64,000 nt of DNA from Phaeovulum vinaykumarii (GCF_900156695.1 NZ_FTOM01000002.1:186001-250000), one strand, 5' to 3'. Counted from the stretch's first letter, positions 27,251 through 37,953 are shown. Made by a program: numbers and translations. The notes: generated by a model not told the origin, from the letters alone.

Positions 27251-27829
27251 ATGGCATTCGACGCTTTGGGCGAGGCCTCGGACGAGGCGCTCGTGGTTCT
27301 CTTCGCCGGGGGTGACCCCGCGGCGGCGCGGGCCCTGACATTGCGGCTGGTGCCCTTGGCGGTGCGGGTGGCGCGGCGGATGCTGGGGGACGCGGCCGAG
27401 GCCGAGGATGTGGCGCAGGAGGCGCTGCTGCGTCTTTGGAAGGTCGCCCCCGAATGGCGTCAGGGCGAGGCACGGGTCTCGACCTGGCTCTATCGGGTGG
27501 TGTCGAACCTGTGCATCGACCGATTGCGCCGCCGCCGGTCGGTGGGGATCGACGCGATTGCCGAACCGGCGGACGACCGGCCCTCGGCAACGGAAGGGCT
27601 GATCGCGGCCGATCGTGCCGCAGCCCTGGAAGCGGCGCTGGCGGCGTTGCCCGAACGGCAGCGTCAGGCGGTGGTGCTGCGGCATCTCGAGGGGTTATCG
27701 AACCCCGAGATTGCCGAGATCATGGAGGTGGGCGTCGAGGCTGTCGAAAGCCTCACCGCTCGGGGGAAACGGGCGCTGGCCGCGGCCTTGGCGGGACGGC
27801 GCGAGGAATTGGGGTATGGTCATGACTGA
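27251..27829 (+). CDS. ECF-type RNA polymerase sigma factor
   Basis: About 192 residues. Sigma region 2 (GDAAEAEDVAQEALLRLWK and WLYRVVSNLCIDRLRRRR) and region 4 (LPERQRQAVVLRHLEGLSNPEIAEIMEVGVEAVESL) are complete. GGAGG lies 9 bases before the ATG at 27251 but only 3 before an ATG at 27245, so the former is preferred. It overlaps the next gene by 14 bases, typical of a sigma/anti-sigma pair. It may control itself and the surrounding metal-sensor-like genes. Confidence 0.9.
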   Translation: MAFDALGEASDEALVVLFAGGDPAAARALTLRLVPLAVRVARRMLGDAAEAEDVAQEALLRLWKVAPEWRQGEARVSTWLYRVVSNLCIDRLRRRRSVGIDAIAEPADDRPSATEGLIAADRAAALEAALAALPERQRQAVVLRHLEGLSNPEIAEIMEVGVEAVESLTARGKRALAAALAGRREELGYGHD

Positions 27830-28256
27830 AGCCGGGACCGATGGCGGGCACGACCCGCTCGACGCCTTTCTCGTGGCCGCGCGGGCGCATCCGCCCGAGC
27901 CGTCCGCAGCCCTTCTGGCACGGGTTCTGAGCGACGCCGAGGCCGTGCAGGCGGGGTTCGAGGCCGGCCCGTCCCGGGCAGGCGAGGCCCTGCCCGGTGC
28001 CGCGGACGTTTCGGCGGGGCTCTGGGCCGGCCTCGCGGCGGCGCTGCGTGATGCGGTCGGTGGATGGCGCGCCATGGGCGGCATGGCGACGGCGGCGGTC
28101 ACGGGGGTCTGGATCGGCATGGCCGGGGCCGACAGCCTGTCGATCGCGGCCGGCGGGCTGTGGGGCGGCGGCGCCATGAGCGCCTCGGCCACGACGCTGA
28201 GCCTCATCCCCGATGACAGTGACAGCTTCATGCTGGCCATGGAGCTGGAGGGCTGA
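27816..28256 (+). CDS. Putative membrane anti-sigma factor
   Basis: A 146-residue protein, unrecognised by sequence. Residues 1-90 are hydrophilic and presumably cytoplasmic; one hydrophobic segment (GGMATAAVTGVWIGMAGA) near residues 88-106 could span the membrane. AGGA is 8 bases before the ATG at 27816, inside the sigma gene. Overlap with the sigma factor gene and a single late helix are what an anti-sigma factor would show, but no zinc or ASD motif is present. Two bases separate it from the next gene. Confidence 0.65.
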   Translation: MVMTEAGTDGGHDPLDAFLVAARAHPPEPSAALLARVLSDAEAVQAGFEAGPSRAGEALPGAADVSAGLWAGLAAALRDAVGGWRAMGGMATAAVTGVWIGMAGADSLSIAAGGLWGGGAMSASATTLSLIPDDSDSFMLAMELEG

Positions 28257-28258
28257 AA

Positions 28259-28915
28259 ATGACCCAAACCCCGGAAAAGGCGCCCCGCCAGGGGGGCAGG
28301 ACCCGCGTGCTGTTGATCGCGTCGCTGACGCTGAACCTGCTGGTGGTGGGCATTGTCCTGGGCGGCATGATCGCCCGTCGTGACGGGCCGCCCCGGCCGC
28401 CGGTCGGCGATATCAGCATCGGCGCCTTTACCGAGGCCCTGACGCATGAGGACCGGCGCCGGATGTGGAAAGAGGCCATGAGTGCGGGGCTGGATTTCCG
28501 CGCCATGCGCAAGGCCGTGCAGACCGAGCACAAGGCGCTGCTTGCGGCCTTGCGCGCCGAGACCTGGGACGCCAGCGCGCTGACGGCGGTGTTCGATGCC
28601 AACAATGCGCGCATCCGCGAACGCATGGATCTGGGTCAGCGGCTTCTGGCCGAACGTGTGGCGGAAATGAGCCTCGAGGAACGCCGCGCCTTTGCCGATC
28701 GGTTCGAAGCCGCCTTGCGGCGCGGGCCGCCCGGACCGCCGCGCCGCGATGATCGCGGGCCGCGGCCGGGGATGGGGCCGGGGCCTGACCCGGCCGGAAG
28801 GGCGCCGGTCGGGCCGCAGGGGGACGCGCCGATGCCGGTGCCGCCGGACATGCCCGAGGCCCCTGCCCCCGAAGCCCCCGCCCCCGAAGTTCCCGACATG
28901 CCCGCCGCGCAGTGA
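28259..28915 (+). CDS. Periplasmic heavy-metal sensor protein, Spy/CpxP-like
   Basis: A 218-residue protein anchored by one N-terminal helix (VLLIASLTLNLLVVGIVLGGMIA), then a helical periplasmic domain with the LTHEDRRRMWKEAMSAGL and MSLEERRAFADRF segments of the heavy-metal-resistance (CnrR/ZraP/CpxP) group, then a Pro/Gly-rich tail. In CnrYXH-type systems such a protein signals metal to an anti-sigma/sigma pair; the order sigma, membrane protein, sensor here fits that logic. Which metal is unknown. Confidence 0.82.
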   Translation: MTQTPEKAPRQGGRTRVLLIASLTLNLLVVGIVLGGMIARRDGPPRPPVGDISIGAFTEALTHEDRRRMWKEAMSAGLDFRAMRKAVQTEHKALLAALRAETWDASALTAVFDANNARIRERMDLGQRLLAERVAEMSLEERRAFADRFEAALRRGPPGPPRRDDRGPRPGMGPGPDPAGRAPVGPQGDAPMPVPPDMPEAPAPEAPAPEVPDMPAAQ

Positions 28916-28962
28916 TCGCGCTGCGGTCCGGGCGTGGGGTCAAGGGGCGCGCCGGTTCCGGG

Positions 28963-29448
28963 TCAGTCGCGCAAGCTTAGCCCCGAGCGGGTCACGAGAT
29001 CGCGCGCCAGCCGCCGGATCTGGGCATCGGGCAGGCGGTCGCGGTCCATGACGTCGAGCCCCATCTCGGGGCTTTCCCCCAAGGCCGTGCCGCCGCCCTC
29101 GGGGGTGGCGAACCAGCTCAGGCGGACCCGCAGCGTGCGCGGGTTGGGCTGGGCGATCTCGGCGCGGATCAGCGCCGCCGCCCCCGGCGCCAGCCGCGCG
29201 GCGATCTCGGCCGAGAGCGCGGCGCAGAAGGTTTCAGCGCCCATATCGGCGCCCTTGCCCGGCGTGACCCTGCATTCCACGCGCGGCATCGCCGGTTGCG
29301 ATCCTGCCTCGGCCATCATTTCCCCTGCTGTCCCCCCTGCCATCCATGTGCCCGCCAGCACGACCCCCGCAACAGACATAACCGCCAGGACGCGGCGCGG
29401 CGTGGCCAGGAGGAGGTTGCGAAGGGGCGTGGGGACGGGCGCTTTCAT
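28963..29448 (-). CDS. Hypothetical membrane-anchored protein
   Basis: About 161 residues, function not recognised. One N-terminal hydrophobic helix (RVLAVMSVAGVVLAGTWMAGG) is followed by a periplasmic part with two Cys (VECRV and ETFCAAL). The ATG at 29448 (MKAPVPTP) fits best; the frame is open further upstream without a ribosome-binding site. It converges on the sigma-factor operon with a 47-base gap and may be downstream of nothing else, as pckA is separated by a terminator. Confidence 0.65.
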   Translation of the reverse strand: MKAPVPTPLRNLLLATPRRVLAVMSVAGVVLAGTWMAGGTAGEMMAEAGSQPAMPRVECRVTPGKGADMGAETFCAALSAEIAARLAPGAAALIRAEIAQPNPRTLRVRLSWFATPEGGGTALGESPEMGLDVMDRDRLPDAQIRRLARDLVTRSGLSLRD

Positions 29449-29502
29449 GGCCCTCAGGCTAGGCGCGCGCGCAGCCCCTGTAAAGCCAGGGGGCCAGCGC
29501 AT

Positions 29503-29537
29503 GAAAAACGCCCCCGGAGCGCATCTCCGGGGGCGTT
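29503..29537. terminator. Rho-independent terminator of pckA
   Basis: AACGCCCCCGGAG pairs with CTCCGGGGGCGTT around CGCAT. On the minus strand it is followed by TTTTT, 25 bases after the pckA stop. It may work in both directions. Confidence 0.85.
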
Positions 29538-29561
29538 CGATCCTGCGATGCGGGGCGGCGA

Positions 29562-31160
<1,599 letters not shown>

Positions 31161-31305
31161 CTCAAGCTCCCGATGCCGATCATATCACGGCGGTTCGATA
31201 TCCTCCCGGCGCCCCGCGCTTGCCGGGGGCCGATCCCGGCCTGACGGGCCGGCACGGGCGCCCTATAACATGACAGGGAAATGAAGAAACAGCGCGGTTG
31301 CCGCA

Positions 31306-31337
31306 GTTAGCGAAAACATGGTCGGGTTAGCGCAATC
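31306..31337. promoter_or_regulatory. Tandem GTTAGCGCTAAC-like sites
   Basis: GTTAGCGAAAAC (31306-31317) and GTTAGCGCAATC (31326-31337) each match the palindrome GTTAGCGCTAAC at 10 of 12 positions and are spaced exactly 20 bp apart, two helical turns. LacI-family regulators bind palindromes of this kind; a central-carbon LacI regulator (CceR) acts on gluconeogenic genes in Rhodobacter, but its exact consensus should be compared. Confidence 0.5.
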
Positions 31338-31424
31338 AGCACGGGAAGGTGAGGCAAATTAGTCGAACCTTGAGGTTTTTTCGGTCCCATCAAGGGGTCT
31401 GGAGGCTGCGATTCGCGGTTTTGG

Positions 31425-31453
31425 TTGATTCCGCGCGACCGAAGCCGGATTAT
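31425..31453 (+). promoter_or_regulatory. Putative chvI promoter
   Basis: TTGATT, a 17-base spacer, then GATTAT, placing transcription start about 38 bases before the chvI ATG. Inferred from consensus only. Confidence 0.4.
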
Positions 31454-31497
31454 GTCGCAAAACGACCAATAACACAGAGCAGCTAAGGATCTCGCAT

Positions 31498-32199
31498 ATG
31501 TCTCGTATCGCGCTGGTCGATGACGACAGGAATATCCTGACTTCGGTTTCGATGACCCTCGAGGCCGAGGGGTTCGAGGTGGAAACCTACAACGACGGGC
31601 AATCGGCGCTGGATGCCTTCAACAAGCGCCTGCCCGACATGGCCGTTCTCGACATCAAGATGCCGCGCATGGACGGCATGGACCTGTTGCAGCGCCTGCG
31701 CCAGAAGACGTCGATGCCGATCATCTTCCTGACCTCGAAGGATGACGAGATCGACGAGGTTCTGGGCCTGCGCATGGGCGCCGACGATTACGTCAAGAAA
31801 CCCTTCAGCCAGCGGCTTCTGGTCGAGCGCATCCGCGCGCTCCTGCGCCGCCAGGAGGCCATCTCGACCGGCGAGGTCGCCACGACCGAGGACACCAAGG
31901 TCATGGTGCGCGGCTCGCTGACCATGGATCCCTTGCGCCATTCGGTGACCTGGAAGGGCAAGGAGGTCACGCTGACCGTGACCGAATTCCTGCTGCTTCA
32001 GGCGCTGGCGCAGCGCCCCGGCTTCGTCAAGAGCCGCGATCAGCTGATGGATGTGGCCTATGACGATCAGGTCTATGTGGATGACCGCACCATCGACAGC
32101 CATATCAAGCGCTTGCGCAAGAAGATGCGCAGCGCCGATGACGAATTCTCGGCGATCGAGACGCTCTATGGCATCGGCTATCGCTACAACGAGGAATAA
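31498..32199 (+). CDS. chvI: Response regulator ChvI
   Basis: A 233-residue OmpR-family regulator. Receiver domain with phospho-acceptor Asp52 ([11 protein letters not shown]), Thr switch (FLTSKDD) and Lys in KKPF; C-terminal winged helix ending [14 protein letters not shown]. With ChvG it responds to acid and envelope or host signals in alphaproteobacteria. TAAGGAT precedes the ATG. First gene of the run chvI-chvG-hprK-rapZ-EIIA-HPr. Confidence 0.93.
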   Translation: MSRIALVDDDRNILTSVSMTLEAEGFEVETYNDGQSALDAFNKRLPDMAVLDIKMPRMDGMDLLQRLRQKTSMPIIFLTSKDDEIDEVLGLRMGADDYVKKPFSQRLLVERIRALLRRQEAISTGEVATTEDTKVMVRGSLTMDPLRHSVTWKGKEVTLTVTEFLLLQALAQRPGFVKSRDQLMDVAYDDQVYVDDRTIDSHIKRLRKKMRSADDEFSAIETLYGIGYRYNEE

Positions 32200-32217
32200 G
32201 AGCCGGTAGACGCGCGC

Positions 32218-33951
32218 ATGAGCATCGCTGCACGCATAGGGCGCCTGCGCCCGCGCAAGGGACGCCGGGACCACCCGCAGGTGGTTCTGGGCGAGGATTG
32301 GGACGCCCCCGAGGATTCGGTGGACACCGAGCTGCGCGAGGGCCGTGCCCGGCGCGGGATGGTGTCGCTGAACCGCTCGCCGCTGGCGCGCAAGATCATC
32401 ATCTACAACCTGATGGCCATGCTGGTGCTGGTTTCGGGGGTGCTTTACGTCAACCCGTTCCGCGACAGCCTGGTGATCCAGCGCGAAAGCGCGATGGTCG
32501 CCGAGGCGATGCTGGCCGCCGATGTCTTCGAGGCCCGCCTTCTGTCCGGAGAGACCGGGCCCGCGGGGGCGCCGCTGCCCGATCCTGCCGAAACGCTGGG
32601 TCTGATCGAGCGCAACTCGGGCGCCGAGATCTATGTCTTCGCCCCTGATGCCGCGATCCTGGCCACCACCGAAGGCCAGCCCCGGCGCGCCGATGATCTG
32701 GTGCTGGGCCTGGGCCGCGATGCCCGTTCGACCGTCATCACCGACATGCTGAACCGGCTCTGGGACGGGATGGCGCGTCTGGTCACGCCCCCGCCCGACC
32801 GCGCTGCGCCGGCCGATGCGCGCGCGCTTCTGCGCGAGATGCTGCCCGCCGCGCTTTCGGGGCACACGCAGGTCACCTCGCAGCGCACCGCCTCGGGCGA
32901 GACCATCTTCGCCGTCGTCACCCCGCTCGAGCATGACGAGCGGGTGATCGCGGTGATCGGCCTCAGCTCGCTGGCCGGCGAGATCGACGCCCTGGTCCGG
33001 GCCGAGCGCGAGCAGGTGCTTCAGATGTTCGTCGTCTCGATGATCGTGTCGATCACGCTGTCGCTGGTGCTGGCCGCAACGATCGCCAATCCCATTTCCG
33101 ACATGGCCGCCGCCGCCGAGCTGGGCCGCGACAAGAACGCCCGCAAGATGAGCCCGTCGCGCGTGCGCATTCCCGACCTGACCGCCCGCCCCGACGAGAT
33201 CGGGCGGCTGTCGGGGGCGATGCGGGGCATGGTGGCCGCGCTCTATGACCGGATCGACTCGAACGAGCAATTCGCCGCCGACGTGGCGCATGAGATCAAG
33301 AACCCGCTGGCCAGTCTGCGCTCGGCGGTGGCCTCGCTGCGCCTGGCGCGGCGCGACGATCAGCGCATGCGGCTTCTGGACGTGATCGACCATGACGTGC
33401 GCCGGCTCGACAGGCTGGTGTCGGATATCTCGAACGCCTCGCGGCTCGACAGCGAATTGGTCAAGGAGGAGGAGGAGAGCTTCGACCTTCTCAAGATGCT
33501 GGGCAACCTGACCGAGCATCTGGGCAAGCAGGCCGCCGAGAAGGGCGTTGATTTCATCACCGACTTGCCGCGCAATCCGATCGTGATCCAGGGGCTCGAG
33601 GCGCGTCTGGCGCAGGTCTTCGTGAACCTGATCACCAATGCCATTTCCTTCTGCGAGGATGGCGATGCGGTGCGCGTCTGGGCCCGCAAGCGCGAGAACC
33701 GTGTGCTGGTCGTGGTCGAGGATACCGGCCCCGGCATCCCCGAACAGGCGCTGACCAAGGTGTTCAACCGCTTCTATTCCGAACGCCCCCCGGGCCAGTT
33801 CGGCGAACATTCGGGCCTGAGGCTGGCCATCTCGAAACAGATCGTCGAGGCCCACGGCGGCGTGATCTGGGCCGAGAACATCAAGCCCACCGATGCCGAT
33901 GTGACCTCGGAGCCGCTGGGCGCGCGCTTCGTGGTGGGCCTGCCGGTCTGA
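32218..33951 (+). CDS. chvG: Sensor histidine kinase ChvG
   Basis: A 577-residue inner-membrane kinase. A long charged N-terminus is followed by a first helix (IIIYNLMAMLVLVSGVLYV), a periplasmic sensor of about 200 residues, a second helix (VVSMIVSITLSLVLAATIA), HAMP, the H-box AADVAHEIKNPLASLRSAV and an HATPase domain (LITNAISFCEDGDAV, DTGPGIPE). It phosphorylates ChvI. Starts 18 bases after chvI and ends 6 bases before hprK. Confidence 0.93.
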   Translation: MSIAARIGRLRPRKGRRDHPQVVLGEDWDAPEDSVDTELREGRARRGMVSLNRSPLARKIIIYNLMAMLVLVSGVLYVNPFRDSLVIQRESAMVAEAMLAADVFEARLLSGETGPAGAPLPDPAETLGLIERNSGAEIYVFAPDAAILATTEGQPRRADDLVLGLGRDARSTVITDMLNRLWDGMARLVTPPPDRAAPADARALLREMLPAALSGHTQVTSQRTASGETIFAVVTPLEHDERVIAVIGLSSLAGEIDALVRAEREQVLQMFVVSMIVSITLSLVLAATIANPISDMAAAAELGRDKNARKMSPSRVRIPDLTARPDEIGRLSGAMRGMVAALYDRIDSNEQFAADVAHEIKNPLASLRSAVASLRLARRDDQRMRLLDVIDHDVRRLDRLVSDISNASRLDSELVKEEEESFDLLKMLGNLTEHLGKQAAEKGVDFITDLPRNPIVIQGLEARLAQVFVNLITNAISFCEDGDAVRVWARKRENRVLVVVEDTGPGIPEQALTKVFNRFYSERPPGQFGEHSGLRLAISKQIVEAHGGVIWAENIKPTDADVTSEPLGARFVVGLPV

Positions 33952-33957
33952 CGGGCG

Positions 33958-34437
33958 ATGGCGCAGGCGCAGGCCGGACCGAGCGATGTTCCCGTCGGGA
34001 CGGGCCCCGCCGCCCCCGGCGAGGCCCTGACGCTGCATGCCAGCTGCGTGGCCTGGGGTGGGCGGGCGCTGCTGCTGGCCGGGCCTTCGGGGGCGGGCAA
34101 ATCCACGCTGGCGCTGGCGATGATGGCGCTGGGCGCCGATCTGGTGGCCGATGACCGCACCGTGCTGCGCGCCACGGGCGACGGGCTGAGCGCCGAGGCC
34201 CCCGCCCCCATCCGCGGCCGGATCGAGGCGCGCGGGATCGGCATCCTGGCCGCGCCGGCGGTGGGGCCGGTGCCGGTGGCGGGCCTGGTCGATCTGGCGC
34301 GCGACGAGACCGAACGCCTGCCGCCCGATCGCAGGACTGTCCTTCTTGGCAGGTCCATCCCCCTTGTGCTGCGGGTGCGAAATGCGCATTTTTCTGCGGC
34401 ACTCATCCAGTTCCTGAAAGGAGGGCGTGTCGCATGA
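33958..34437 (+). CDS. hprK: HPr kinase/phosphorylase, short alphaproteobacterial form
   Basis: A 159-residue protein with P-loop GPSGAGKST (residues 42-50), DDRTVL, and the HprK signature [13 protein letters not shown]. It lacks the N-terminal domain of Firmicutes HprK, as normal in alphaproteobacteria. It phosphorylates and dephosphorylates a serine on HPr, linking ATP/phosphate status to the regulatory PTS. Its stop overlaps rapZ by ATGA. Confidence 0.92.
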   Translation: MAQAQAGPSDVPVGTGPAAPGEALTLHASCVAWGGRALLLAGPSGAGKSTLALAMMALGADLVADDRTVLRATGDGLSAEAPAPIRGRIEARGIGILAAPAVGPVPVAGLVDLARDETERLPPDRRTVLLGRSIPLVLRVRNAHFSAALIQFLKGGRVA

Positions 34438-35411
34438 GCGCCGCGCACGAAGCGGAGACGGACGGCATTCAACGGGTGGTCTTCGTGACCGGCCCGTCGG
34501 GGGCCGGGCGCTCGACGGCGATCGCCGCGCTCGAGGATCTGGGCTATGAGGCCATCGACAACTTGCCGCTGTCGCTGGTGCCGCGGCTTCTGGACGGCCC
34601 GCCGCTGGGCCATCCGATCGCGCTGGGCATCGACGTGCGCAACCGTGATTTCGCCGTCGCCCGCCTGATCGAGCTGATCGACCGGCTGACCCGCGATCCG
34701 GGGCTGACGCTCGAGGTGCTCTATCTCGATTGCAGCGCCGAGGAATTGCTGCGCCGCTTCTCCGAGACCCGGCGCCGGCATCCGCTGGCCCCCGCCGCCA
34801 CCCCCGAAGACGGCATCGCGCAGGAATACGACCTGCTGGCGCCGATCCGGGTGCGCGCCGATATCCTGATCGACACGACCGGCATGACCCCGCACGAGGC
34901 CAAGGCCGAGGTGGCGCGCTGGTTCGGCACCCAGGGGCGGGCGCATCTGGCGGTGTCGGTGCACAGCTTTTCCTACAAGCGGGGCGTGCCGCGCGGGCTG
35001 GATCTGATGTTCGACTGCCGCTTTCTGGACAATCCCCATTGGGTGCCCGAGTTGCGCGGTCTGGACGGGCGCGACCCGCGCGTGGCCGCGCATGTCGCCG
35101 CCGATCCGCGGCATGGCGACTTCATGGCGCATCTGATGGGGCTGATCGAATTTCTGCTGCCCGCCTCCGAGGCCGAGGGCAAGGCGCATCTGGCCATCGG
35201 CTTTGGCTGCACCGGCGGCCAGCATCGGTCGGTTTCCGTTGCGGAAAAGGTCGCCCATGGCCTTGCAGAGAAGGGGTGGCGGGTGTCTATACGTCACCGC
35301 GAGCTTGAGCGCCGCGCCCAGGCCGAGGGGCGCGCCGCCGCCTTGGTCGAAGGTGCGGCAGGCCCGCAGGCAGCGGCGGGGACCACTTCTGGAACGGGGC
35401 GCGGGGCGTGA
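34434..35411 (+). CDS. rapZ: RNase adapter protein RapZ
   Basis: A 325-residue protein with an N-terminal Walker A (GPSGAGRST, residues 20-28) and the C-terminal RapZ domain ([37 protein letters not shown]). In E. coli it delivers GlmY/GlmZ small RNAs to RNase E; here, in a PTS-linked operon, the role is likely regulatory but the partner is unknown. The C-terminal 30 residues are low-complexity Ala/Gly. Overlaps the next gene by GTGA. Confidence 0.93.
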   Translation: MSAAHEAETDGIQRVVFVTGPSGAGRSTAIAALEDLGYEAIDNLPLSLVPRLLDGPPLGHPIALGIDVRNRDFAVARLIELIDRLTRDPGLTLEVLYLDCSAEELLRRFSETRRRHPLAPAATPEDGIAQEYDLLAPIRVRADILIDTTGMTPHEAKAEVARWFGTQGRAHLAVSVHSFSYKRGVPRGLDLMFDCRFLDNPHWVPELRGLDGRDPRVAAHVAADPRHGDFMAHLMGLIEFLLPASEAEGKAHLAIGFGCTGGQHRSVSVAEKVAHGLAEKGWRVSIRHRELERRAQAEGRAAALVEGAAGPQAAAGTTSGTGRGA

Positions 35412-35809
35412 TCGGGATCGTGATCGTGGCACATGGCGGGCTGGCGCGGGAATATCTTGCGGCGGTCGAACATGTGGTGGGCCCGCAGCCCGGCATCCGG
35501 GCCATTTCCATCGAGCGCGAGCATTCGCGCAGCGCCAAGCAGGCCGAGATTGCCGATGCGGTCGATGCCGTGGACATGGGCGAAGGTGTTGTCGTGGTGA
35601 CCGATCTCTATGGCGCCTCGCCCTCGAACCTCAGCCTCATGGCGTGCCAGAATTGCGCGCGCGAGGTGATCTATGGTGCGAACCTGCCGCTTCTCATCAA
35701 GCTGGCGAAGTCGCGGCAACTGAACCTGAACGACGCCGTCGAGGCGGCGCTGGGGGCCGGGCGCAAATATATCGACAGCATCCGCACCGGCGCGCCCCGC
35801 GAGGGCTGA
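35408..35809 (+). CDS. PTS EIIA component, mannose family
   Basis: A 133-residue EIIA(Man)-type protein with the phospho-His9 in IVAHGGLA and a conserved [15 protein letters not shown]. It starts with GTG overlapping the rapZ stop. No EIIB/EIIC/EIID sugar permease genes follow, so it is an orphan component of the regulatory (nitrogen-type) phosphotransfer chain, probably accepting phosphate from the adjacent HPr. Confidence 0.92.
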   Translation: MIGIVIVAHGGLAREYLAAVEHVVGPQPGIRAISIEREHSRSAKQAEIADAVDAVDMGEGVVVVTDLYGASPSNLSLMACQNCAREVIYGANLPLLIKLAKSRQLNLNDAVEAALGAGRKYIDSIRTGAPREG

Positions 35810-35840
35810 GACGGTGCCGGAGGCCCTTTCGGAGAACATG

Positions 35841-36113
35841 ATGACCACCACGCGTGTCCTGAAGATCGTGAATGAAAAGGGGCTGCATGCCCGTGCCTCG
35901 GCCCGTTTCGTCGAGGTGGTCGAGGATTTCGACGCCTCGGCCGAGGTCGCGCGCGAGGGGATGAATGTCTCGGGGGATTCGATCATGGGCCTCTTGATGC
36001 TGGGGGCGGCGCGTGGCACCACCATCGAGGTCACGACCTCGGGGCCGCAGGCGGTCGAGCTGGCCGATGCGCTCGAGGCGCTGGTGTCGGGCCGCTTCGG
36101 CGAGGAGAGCTGA
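35841..36113 (+). CDS. HPr family phosphocarrier protein (NPr-like)
   Basis: About 90 residues with phospho-His16 in EKGLHARASARF and regulatory Ser47 in SGDSIMGLLML, the target of HprK. Of several possible starts, the ATG at 35841 with GGAG 6 bases upstream gives the standard HPr length. It carries phosphate from EI(Ntr) (gene not in window) to EIIA proteins. Gap of 31 bases from the EIIA gene. Confidence 0.92.
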   Translation: MTTTRVLKIVNEKGLHARASARFVEVVEDFDASAEVAREGMNVSGDSIMGLLMLGAARGTTIEVTTSGPQAVELADALEALVSGRFGEES

Positions 36114-36137
36114 GCCGGGGCCAAACGCGGTCGCCGC

Positions 36138-36163
36138 GCCGCCAGACGAGGCCGCCAGACGAG
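36138..36163. repeat. 13-bp perfect tandem duplication
   Basis: GCCGCCAGACGAG occurs twice in direct succession; the second copy runs into the ribosome-binding site (GAGGAGG) of the acyltransferase gene. Confidence 0.9.
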
Positions 36164-36173
36164 GAGGGTCGCC

Positions 36174-37052
36174 ATGGACGAGCTTACGCCCCGAACCGGC
36201 ACCGCAGGAGCGCCCCCACCGACCGTCCCCCCCCGGCCCTATGACAAGCGGCGGCTGTCCTATGCCGGCACTTTCACCAACCCGTGGAAGGCCGGCACCA
36301 TCCGCACGCTGGAATGGCTGACCGCCAAGCCCAGGCTCCTGAGCCTGATCCGCAAGTTCGAGGCCCAGGGCGCCCCCGTCGGCCGCGCGTTCTGGGCGCA
36401 GGCGATCCAGGTGATGGGGATCGACATCCTGACCCCGCCCGAGCAGGTGGCGCGCATCCCCGCGACCGGGCCGCTGGTGGTGGTGGCCAACCATCCGCAC
36501 GGGCTGGTTGACGGCATGGTGATGGCGGAACTGATCGGCCGGGTCCGGGGCGATTTCAAGATCCTGACGCGCTCGCTGCTGACCGGCATCCCCGAGATCG
36601 CGGAATTCATGATCCCGGTGCCCTTCCCGCATGAGGCCAACGCCCGCGAAGACGGCCTGCGCATGCGCGAGGCCTGCATGGCGCAGCTCAGGGCCGGGGG
36701 CGTCATCATCCTGTTCCCGGCCGGTCGGGTGGCGGCCTCGGAAAGCTGGTTCGGCCCCGCGATCGAAGGCGAATGGAACCCCTTCACCGCCAAGATGCTG
36801 GCGCGCTCCGGGGCGACGGTGCTGCCGATCCGCTTTCCGGGGCAGAACACCCGCGCCTATCAGATCGCCAACCAATTGTCGGCCACGCTGCGTCAGGGGC
36901 TGCTGCTGCACGAGATCCGCGCCGCCCTGGGCAAGCCGCAAGCGCCGGTGATCGGTCCGCCGATCCCCCCCGAGGAGGTGGCCGAACGGGTGCGCCAGCC
37001 GCGCGAATTCCTGGCCTGGCTGCGCGCGCATACCCTGTCGCTCGAGGGCTGA
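36174..37052 (+). CDS. Lysophospholipid/1-acyl-sn-glycerol-3-phosphate acyltransferase family protein
   Basis: A 292-residue PlsC-superfamily acyltransferase. The catalytic segment VVVANHPHGLVDGMVMAEL (acyltransferase motif I) and the glycine-rich IILFPAGRVAASESW (motif III) are clear. It is of the hemolysin/ornithine-lipid type rather than canonical PlsC. No strong membrane anchor is visible. A Pro-rich N-terminal extension contains eight consecutive C (36227-36234). It may add an acyl chain to ornithine or phospholipids; the substrate is inferred only from family. Confidence 0.85.
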   Translation: MDELTPRTGTAGAPPPTVPPRPYDKRRLSYAGTFTNPWKAGTIRTLEWLTAKPRLLSLIRKFEAQGAPVGRAFWAQAIQVMGIDILTPPEQVARIPATGPLVVVANHPHGLVDGMVMAELIGRVRGDFKILTRSLLTGIPEIAEFMIPVPFPHEANAREDGLRMREACMAQLRAGGVIILFPAGRVAASESWFGPAIEGEWNPFTAKMLARSGATVLPIRFPGQNTRAYQIANQLSATLRQGLLLHEIRAALGKPQAPVIGPPIPPEEVAERVRQPREFLAWLRAHTLSLEG

Positions 37053-37077
37053 GGCCGCGCGCGGCGTCCGGGCCCGC

Positions 37078-37953
37078 TCAGCGCGTGGGGATCGGCGTCT
37101 CGCCGCTATAGTCGTAGAAGCCCCGGCCGGTCTTGCGGCCCAGCCAGCCGGCCTCGACATATTTGGTCAGCAGCGGGCAGGGCCGATACTTGGTGTCGGC
37201 CAACCCGTCGTGCAGCACGTTCATGATGGCCAGACAGGTGTCCAGCCCGATGAAATCGGCCAGCTCCAGCGGCCCCATCGGGTGATTGGCCCCCAGCTTC
37301 ATCGATTCGTCGATCGACCGGACCGAGCCCACCCCCTCGTAGAGGGTATAGACGGCCTCGTTGATCATCGGCATCAGGATGCGGTTAACGATGAAGGCAG
37401 GAAAATCCTCGGCGCTGGCGGCGGTCTTGCCCAGTTGCCGGACCACCGCATGCAGCGTGTCGAAGGTTTCCTGGTCGGTGGCGATGCCGCGGATCAGCTC
37501 GACCAGCTGCATCACCGGCACCGGGTTCATGAAGTGAAAGCCCATGAACTTGCCCGGCCGGTCGGTGCGCGAGGCCAGCCGCGTGATCGAGATCGACGAG
37601 GTGTTCGAGGTCAGGATCGTCTCGGGCTTCAGGTGCGGGATCAGATCCTCGAAGATCGCCTGCTTGACGGTCTCGCGCTCGGTCGCGGCTTCGATGATCA
37701 GGTCCGACGGCCCCAGATCCTTGAGCGAAAGCGTTGTTCTGATACGGGAAAGTGCCTCGGCGCGGGCTTCGGCGGTGATCTTGCCGCGCGCGACCTGGCG
37801 TTCGGTGTTGCGCTCGATCTGCGCGATCGCGGCATCCAGCGCGGTCTGGCTGATGTCGCTCAGCAGCACGTCATAGCCGGCCAGCGCGAAGACATGCGCG
37901 ATGCCGTTGCCCATCTGGCCTGCGCCCACGATCCCAACCGACCGGATCTCCAT
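37078..37953 (-). CDS. hbd: 3-hydroxybutyryl-CoA dehydrogenase
   Basis: A 291-residue NAD-dependent 3-hydroxyacyl-CoA dehydrogenase: Rossmann motif [23 protein letters not shown], catalytic region [16 protein letters not shown], and C-terminal [20 protein letters not shown]. It oxidises short-chain 3-hydroxyacyl-CoA in fatty-acid or polyhydroxybutyrate metabolism. It lies near etfAB, with which it is often co-encoded, but here a DUF6473 gene on the opposite strand lies between them. Confidence 0.92.
   Translation of the reverse strand: MEIRSVGIVGAGQMGNGIAHVFALAGYDVLLSDISQTALDAAIAQIERNTERQVARGKITAEARAEALSRIRTTLSLKDLGPSDLIIEAATERETVKQAIFEDLIPHLKPETILTSNTSSISITRLASRTDRPGKFMGFHFMNPVPVMQLVELIRGIATDQETFDTLHAVVRQLGKTAASAEDFPAFIVNRILMPMINEAVYTLYEGVGSVRSIDESMKLGANHPMGPLELADFIGLDTCLAIMNVLHDGLADTKYRPCPLLTKYVEAGWLGRKTGRGFYDYSGETPIPTR

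Larger units (their letters stand above)
31161..31497. other. Divergent pckA-chvI regulatory region
   Basis: 337 bases without a gene. On the minus strand TTATAG at 31268-31263 could be a pckA -10 element. Tandem near-palindromes lie at 31306-31337, and a plausible chvI promoter lies at 31425-31453. The stretch 31161-31250 shows only GC-rich leader sequence of pckA. Confidence 0.7.
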
